NCBI RefSeq assembly: GCF_001652265.1
Contig: NZ_LWBS01000014.1
Span: forward strand, 1-10,033
Direction of reading: 5' to 3'
Source: Rhizobium leguminosarum
GTDB taxonomy: Bacteria; Pseudomonadota; Alphaproteobacteria; Rhizobiales; Rhizobiaceae
Length of the DNA: 10,033 nucleotides
Below the pieces are notes generated by a model. That model did not search any database and was not told the origin of the DNA. It was given only the letters and a program-made list of their open reading frames with translations. Every line of letters starts with the position of its first letter. Within the stretch, counting starts at the first letter, position 1. The position numbers and the translations under genes are program-made. This document shows positions 6,456 through 10,033 of the stretch, piece after piece.

Positions 6456-7151
6456 ATGAGCAATGATTTGGTCCTCATCATTGAAGACGAGCCGGCAACT
6501 CGCGATCTAATGCACAGGTACCTTCGGAGAGAAGGTTTTAGGACAGTGGATGCTCCCAATGCAAAAATTGGTCTCGAGCACCACCAGAAGCTGAAACCCG
6601 ATCTCGTACTTCTCGATATCACGTTGCCCGACCAGAACGGCTATGAGGTGCTGGCTGAAATCAGGCATCTCGGCAATACGCCGGTGATTCTTGTGACGGG
6701 AAGGCGTGAAGTTATTGACGAACTGCAGGGCTTTCGAGTCGGATCGGATGATTACATTACCAAACCGTTCCATCCGGATGTGCTGGTAGCCCGTGTCATC
6801 ACGGTGCTAAAGAGAGGCGGTTATCGAACCGCCAATCAGCTAATCCGCGTTGGAAACCTGATCGTCGACTACTCCGCACGCACGGCATCGGTAAATCAAC
6901 CGACCGGACAAAAAGACCTGAATCTGACTCTAAAGGAGTTCAGCCTGATCGATTGTTTGGCCCGTACCCCCGGCCGTGTGTTCGAACGTAGTCACCTGAT
7001 TGACAAATGTTATCCAGGCGATGGGCCTCTCGATCGAACCATTGACTCTCATATGTGCAATTTGAGATCCAAACTAGAGGCCGCAGGCGCTAGTTGTATG
7101 CTGGTCACTGTCCGGGGAGTTGGATATAGGTTGGAAAATAGCGATGGCTAG
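6456..7151 (+). CDS. OmpR/PhoB-family response regulator (AdeR-like)
   Basis: This 231-residue DNA-binding regulator of a two-component system has a receiver domain at 1-120. The acidic pair E10/D11, phospho-acceptor D54 (LVLLDITLPDQNG), switch T81 and K103 (ITKPFHP) are all present. A winged-helix effector (about 130-228) contains LTLKEFSLI, the recognition-helix region LDRTIDSHMCNLRSKLE and the closing wing VRGVGYRL. The C-terminus resembles AdeR of Acinetobacter (LERTVDSH..KLR.KLE...ML..VRGVGYRLDN, from memory). AGGAG lies 8 bases before the ATG. The stop TAG overlaps the ATG of the kinase gene, so the pair is surely co-translated. Direct repeats upstream may mediate autoregulation. Targets are unknown; no efflux genes, the AdeR target in Acinetobacter, lie in the window. 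Confidence 0.9.
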   Translation: MSNDLVLIIEDEPATRDLMHRYLRREGFRTVDAPNAKIGLEHHQKLKPDLVLLDITLPDQNGYEVLAEIRHLGNTPVILVTGRREVIDELQGFRVGSDDYITKPFHPDVLVARVITVLKRGGYRTANQLIRVGNLIVDYSARTASVNQPTGQKDLNLTLKEFSLIDCLARTPGRVFERSHLIDKCYPGDGPLDRTIDSHMCNLRSKLEAAGASCMLVTVRGVGYRLENSDG

Positions 7152-8208
7152 ATCCGATAATAAAAAGAGTTTGCAAAAGGTGATCATTCGGGCTTTGATC
7201 GCGCAGACCTTGCTAGGTTTTTTCATATCTTTCCCCGGATCACAGATCTTAGTCGACGTATTTGGGGACTATATTGATCCTGAATTGGCACAAATCCCCA
7301 TTCTCATATTGCTAGTAACGAGCGGTCTTATTGCCGCCATTTTTGTTGGCCGAGTCTTGGCCAGAGAAATTGGGAGTGTTCTGCCACCCATTGCAGCTAC
7401 AACCCGTTCAATAGCCGCCGGCGACTATTCAGCGCGTGTCAATGCGCCTCCGAGATCATTCGAGGAGGCCGCTGCAGTCACTGCCGATATTAACACGATG
7501 GCCGAATGCCTGGAGAAGTTAGAAGCAGACCTCAGGTATTTGAACTCAGCAATTGCGCATGAAGCCCGAGCGTGTTTGACGGTGCTGATTGGCAATTTGC
7601 ATGCATTTTCGACTGGAGTTCTCGAACCCACTCCCGACGTCCTAGCTCGGATGATAGGCTATGCCAGCAGTCTTACCACTATTGTGGGCGATATCGACAA
7701 TCTCGGCTTGTCGAGCGGCGTCAAGCCAGCTCTTGATATCAAAGAGATCGATTTGGCGGTGGAAGCCGAAACGGTGATCTCGTCGATGGAGTACGACTTG
7801 ATGCCCGCCAGCATTACGATAGAGCGAGATTTAAGCCCCGCGGTTTGCTTCGCCGATCCGACGAGAATACAGCAGGTGTTGCGCGCGCTGCTAGATAACT
7901 GTCAGGTCCACGCACCGGGGAGTACCGTTACCGTCCAGACTTTTGAGGAGGAAGATTGGGTTGTACTGCTTTGCAAGGACACAGGCCCTGGCCTGCCGGC
8001 GGCCGAGCGGGATAGAGCCTTCGATCGCTTCTGGCGTGGTAGTGACTCGCGAAAGCGCGCTCCCGAGGGTTGCGGTCTTGGCCTTGCAATCGTGAATTCG
8101 ATAGCAATCGCCCACCACGGCAAGGCCTTCATAGCACCTGATTGCGGACGGGGTTTCGACGTCGGGATTCGGTTGCCAAAGCACGCCACAAACATAAAGA
8201 CGATATAG
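7144..8208 (+). CDS. membrane sensor histidine kinase (AdeS-like)
   Basis: This 354-residue kinase is the partner of the preceding regulator. The ATG at 7144 overlaps the regulator stop (ATGGCTAG, 8 bases) and is preferred over an in-frame TTG at 7120. Two membrane segments (about 13-30 and 51-69) enclose a periplasmic loop of only about 20 residues. A HAMP linker follows (about 70-125). The phospho-acceptor helix is SAIAHEARACLTVL with H139; the proline normal in HELRTPLT is a cysteine here (C144). The ATPase domain has the N box (LLDNCQVHA, N252), G1 (DTGPGLP, 279-285), RFWRG, and G2 (GCGLGLAIV). All ATP-binding motifs look intact. The tiny sensor loop suggests detection within or at the membrane, or via a partner protein. 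The layout and the GNLHAFSTGVLEP-like segment after the H box recall AdeS. Confidence 0.88.
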   Translation: MARSDNKKSLQKVIIRALIAQTLLGFFISFPGSQILVDVFGDYIDPELAQIPILILLVTSGLIAAIFVGRVLAREIGSVLPPIAATTRSIAAGDYSARVNAPPRSFEEAAAVTADINTMAECLEKLEADLRYLNSAIAHEARACLTVLIGNLHAFSTGVLEPTPDVLARMIGYASSLTTIVGDIDNLGLSSGVKPALDIKEIDLAVEAETVISSMEYDLMPASITIERDLSPAVCFADPTRIQQVLRALLDNCQVHAPGSTVTVQTFEEEDWVVLLCKDTGPGLPAAERDRAFDRFWRGSDSRKRAPEGCGLGLAIVNSIAIAHHGKAFIAPDCGRGFDVGIRLPKHATNIKTI

Positions 8209-8325
8209 TTTTGACGGACTTGAAGCGAAGATTGCAAAAGAACACGTGCGCGTGTTTGGCCATGCGCCTAGCTTTGACAAGATGATGGTTGCCACCGAGA
8301 ACTGACCCTCTGCAGCATTCTGATG

Positions 8326-8901
8326 AGCGATGGCGTTGGTGCACCGCTCAGCGACGGGTCATCATTCGGTCTTTGATGCGTACTTATTTCGTTGCTGCCG
8401 TCGGTGCCTCGCAACGAACGGATTTCGGGCGTCCGCAGGCGAGCATTCGGTTCAGTATGGTGACCCCGATCGCAGCCTCTGTCTGCTGCGACCGGAATGA
8501 ACGAGCGTGCAAACGCGGCCCGATGATGCCCTTGTATCTGCCCATCGCCGTTTCGATCAGCGCCCGTTTGCCATAGCCGGTGGACGTCTGCCATTTCAGC
8601 CGGCCATCTGCCTGCATGGATGATATGTGGTCGTCTCTCTGGCAGGATGCTTGGACGTTGGGCCGTTCAACCGCGTTCGAGCGCGGTGGAATGACGACCC
8701 TTGCGCCTGCGCTGTGACGGAGAACTGCGTCGTAGGTTGGATAGCCATCATAGGCTCCATCGGCAGTGAACTGGTCGATCTCATCGTCGATCTGATCCAG
8801 CAACGGCTCCAGCTGCGAGGCATCGCCGGTTTCCTGATCTGTCAGACTATGTGCAATGATCTCGCCACTGTCGGCATCAACAGCCAGATGCAGCTTTCGC
8901 C
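8326..8901 (-). pseudogene. IS5-family transposase, C-terminal fragment
   Basis: On the minus strand the frame from the IS256 junction at 8901 to a stop at 8384-8386 reads RKLHLAVDADSGEIIAHSLT, DQETGDASQLEPLLDQIDDE, FTADGAYDGYPTYDAV, VVIPPRSNAV and GYGKRALIETAMGRYKGIIG. This is the second half of an IS5/IS903-clade transposase, with the D of TADGAYDG and the E of ALIETAMGRYK of the DDE triad. The N-terminal half is missing. The 3' terminal repeat is probably near 8328-8350 (ATGGCGTTGG.TGC), similar to the repeat at about 2235. The fragment is dead but otherwise well preserved, and it ends about 120 bases after the kinase gene. Bases 8209-8325 hold only a weak 6-bp hairpin (8241-8256). Confidence 0.8.
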
Positions 8902-9905
8902 GGGACTGTCAGGAATTCTGTGCGGGGGGCCATGATGATGAAAAGGAGAGAATCATCACATGGCTATCGAAAAAGAACTTCTGGACCAGCTTCTTGCGGG
9001 ACGTGATCCGTCCGAGGTTTTCGGCAAGGACGGCTTGCTGGATGACCTGAAGAGGGCGCTTTCGGAGCGCATTCTCAATGCCGAGCTAGACGAGCATCTC
9101 GATGTTGAGCGTAGCGAGGGGACCTGTGCCAACCGGCGCAATGGCTCCTCGAGGAAGACAGTTTTGACCGGAACGTCGAAAATGACGCTGGCCATTCCGC
9201 GCGACCGGGCCGGCACGTTCGACCCGAAGCTGATCGCCAAATACCAGCGCCGCTTTCCCGATTTCGACGACAAGATCATCTCCATGTACGCCCGCGGCAT
9301 GACGGTGCGGGAGATCCAGGGTCATCTCGAAGAAATCTACGGCATCGAAGTATCGCCAGACCTGATCTCGGCGGTGACCGATACCGTTCTGGAGGCAGTT
9401 GGTGAGTGGCAGAATCGTCCGCTTGAGCTGTGCTATCCCCTTGTGTTCTTCGACGCCATCCGGGTCAAAATCCGGGACGAAGGTTTCGTTCGCAACAAGG
9501 CCGTCTATGTCGCACTCGCTATTCTTGCGGACGGCACCAAGGAAATCCTCGGGCTATGGATCGAGCAGACGGAAGGGGCAAAGTTCTGGCTGCGGGTGAT
9601 GAACGAACTGAAGAGCCGTGGCTGCCAGGACATCCTGATCGCTGTGGTCGATGGCCTGAAGGGCTTTCCCGAAGCCATCACTGCCGTCTTTCCCCAAACG
9701 ATCGTGCAGACTTGCATTGTCCACCTGATCCGGCATTCCTTGGAGTTCGTTTCCTACAAGGATAGAAAGCCCGTCATGCCGGTGCTGAGAGCCATCTACC
9801 GTGCCAGAGATGCCGAGGCGGGCCTGAAGGCACTGGAGGCCTTCGAGGAAGGCTACTGGGGCCAGAAATACCCTGCCATCTCTCAAAGTTGGCGGCGCAA
9901 TTGGG
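8902..9905 (+). mobile_element. IS256-family insertion sequence, 3'-truncated
   Basis: The left end GGGACTGTCAGGAATTCTG (8902-8920) looks like an IS256-family terminal repeat and cuts the IS5 fragment exactly after its RKLHL codons. The transposase starts 58 bases inside. The right end is missing: homology stops near 9905, where unrelated sequence begins. Confidence 0.7.
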
Positions 9906-9928
9906 ATGCGCGGCGACAAACAAGGTGA
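8960..9928 (+). CDS. IS256-family (Mutator-type) transposase, truncated
   Basis: 322 codons of a protein that normally has about 400. AGGAG at 8944-8948 precedes the ATG. The N-terminal region shows NRRNGSSRKTV and IPRDRAGTFDPKLIAKYQRR. Catalytic D165 lies in LVFFDAIRVKIRDEG and D231 in AVVDGLKGFPEAI, followed by the family motif TCIVHLIRHS. Family sequence ends at SWRRNW (about 9903); the last nine residues (DARRQTR region) are read from the invading DNA, up to a TGA at 9926. The third acid (the E of TTNAIES in relatives) is lost, so the enzyme is inactive. Confidence 0.85.
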   Translation: MAIEKELLDQLLAGRDPSEVFGKDGLLDDLKRALSERILNAELDEHLDVERSEGTCANRRNGSSRKTVLTGTSKMTLAIPRDRAGTFDPKLIAKYQRRFPDFDDKIISMYARGMTVREIQGHLEEIYGIEVSPDLISAVTDTVLEAVGEWQNRPLELCYPLVFFDAIRVKIRDEGFVRNKAVYVALAILADGTKEILGLWIEQTEGAKFWLRVMNELKSRGCQDILIAVVDGLKGFPEAITAVFPQTIVQTCIVHLIRHSLEFVSYKDRKPVMPVLRAIYRARDAEAGLKALEAFEEGYWGQKYPAISQSWRRNWDARRQTR

Positions 9929-9959
9929 GACTCAGCGTCAATCAGGATGAGACTCGGCG
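9926..9959 (+). repeat. 12-base direct repeats at the IS256 breakpoint
   Basis: TGAGACTCAGCG (9926-9937) recurs as TGAGACTCGGCG (9948-9959), starts 22 bases apart, just inside the sequence that truncates the IS256 transposase. Closely spaced end repeats of this kind occur at IS21-type termini, where the transposase binds several copies. That identity is a guess; no gene of the element is within the window. Confidence 0.4.
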
Positions 9960-10013
9960 GCGGGGGTGTGACGAAGGGAGGGCGTAGCCCGACCGGAGTT
10001 ACACCCCCGCCGC
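9957..10013. other. large GC-rich stem-loop
   Basis: Bases 9957-9972 pair with 9998-10013 over 16 base pairs (GCGGCGGGGGTGTGAC with its complement, one G-T mismatch). The 25-base loop contains a small GGGC-GTA-GCCC hairpin (9980-9990). TTTTT comes only at 10020-10024, six bases after the stem, so a classical terminator is doubtful. It may be the structured end of the mobile element that truncated the IS256 copy. Confidence 0.5.
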
Positions 10014-10033
10014 GGCGCAATTTTTCGGCGTCT

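Noticed and set aside
7120..7143. TTG start for the histidine kinase
   Set aside because: GGGGAG lies only one base before it, too close for a ribosome site, and ATG 7144 overlaps the regulator stop in the usual coupled manner.
8241..8256. Hairpin AACACG-TGCG-CGTGTT after the kinase gene as a terminator
   Set aside because: The stem is only 6 bp with no following T-run, so it is too weak to call.
8289..8935. Plus-strand frames over the IS5 C-terminal fragment
   Set aside because: The minus strand carries continuous IS5 transposase sequence with its DDE context; the plus-strand frames have no motif support.

Overview
The window looks like an accessory replicon (plasmid or symbiotic island) of an alphaproteobacterium of the order Rhizobiales (Rhizobium, Sinorhizobium/Ensifer or Agrobacterium type). 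The evidence is a protein of the RepA family of repABC plasmids, dense insertion-sequence debris of types common on rhizobial plasmids (IS5, IS66, IS6, IS256 and an integrase-type element), and GC-rich alphaproteobacterial codon use in the best-preserved gene. I found no rRNA, tRNA or CRISPR.

Layout, left to right. Bases 1-360 hold an unassigned partial reading frame and a frameshifted IS5-type transposase remnant. An AT-rich, promoter-like leader (about 385-484) precedes an orphan repA-like gene (530-1774). Its frame is intact, but all three nucleotide-binding motifs of the ParA ATPase are destroyed, and no repB or repC follows. Bases 1778-2461 are a graveyard: an IS66 tnpA remnant, an integrase-type transposase remnant, and the N-terminal end of a second IS5-family transposase. 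The last is cut by a complete IS6-family element (2462-3351, transposase on the minus strand). That element abuts the 3' third of a sibling IS6 element in the opposite orientation (3352-3650).

The central block 3651-8208 carries the non-mobile cargo. It has an unassigned spacer with a good sigma70-like promoter, an M16 (pitrilysin/insulinase-like) metalloprotease gene with an intact zinc site but no export signal and a broken C-terminus, and a two-component system (OmpR/PhoB-type regulator plus membrane histidine kinase, overlapping by 8 bases). Its layout and C-terminal motifs recall AdeR/AdeS of Acinetobacter. A pair of direct repeats and a perfect inverted repeat lie just upstream of the regulator.

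The right end is again mobile DNA. The C-terminal part of an IS5-family transposase on the minus strand (8326-8901) is cut by an IS256-family element (from 8902). That element is itself truncated near 9905, where an unidentified sequence begins with 12-base direct repeats and a 16-bp stem-loop.

Overall this is a protease and signalling cargo segment embedded in nested, truncated insertion sequences next to a decayed or repurposed replication gene. The two opposed IS5-family fragments flanking the cargo, with an active-looking IS6 copy at one edge, suggest an IS6-driven inversion or deletion shaped the region. The most unusual items are the ATPase-dead RepA homologue with an intact frame, the leaderless M16 protease, and the structured sequence at the right edge.
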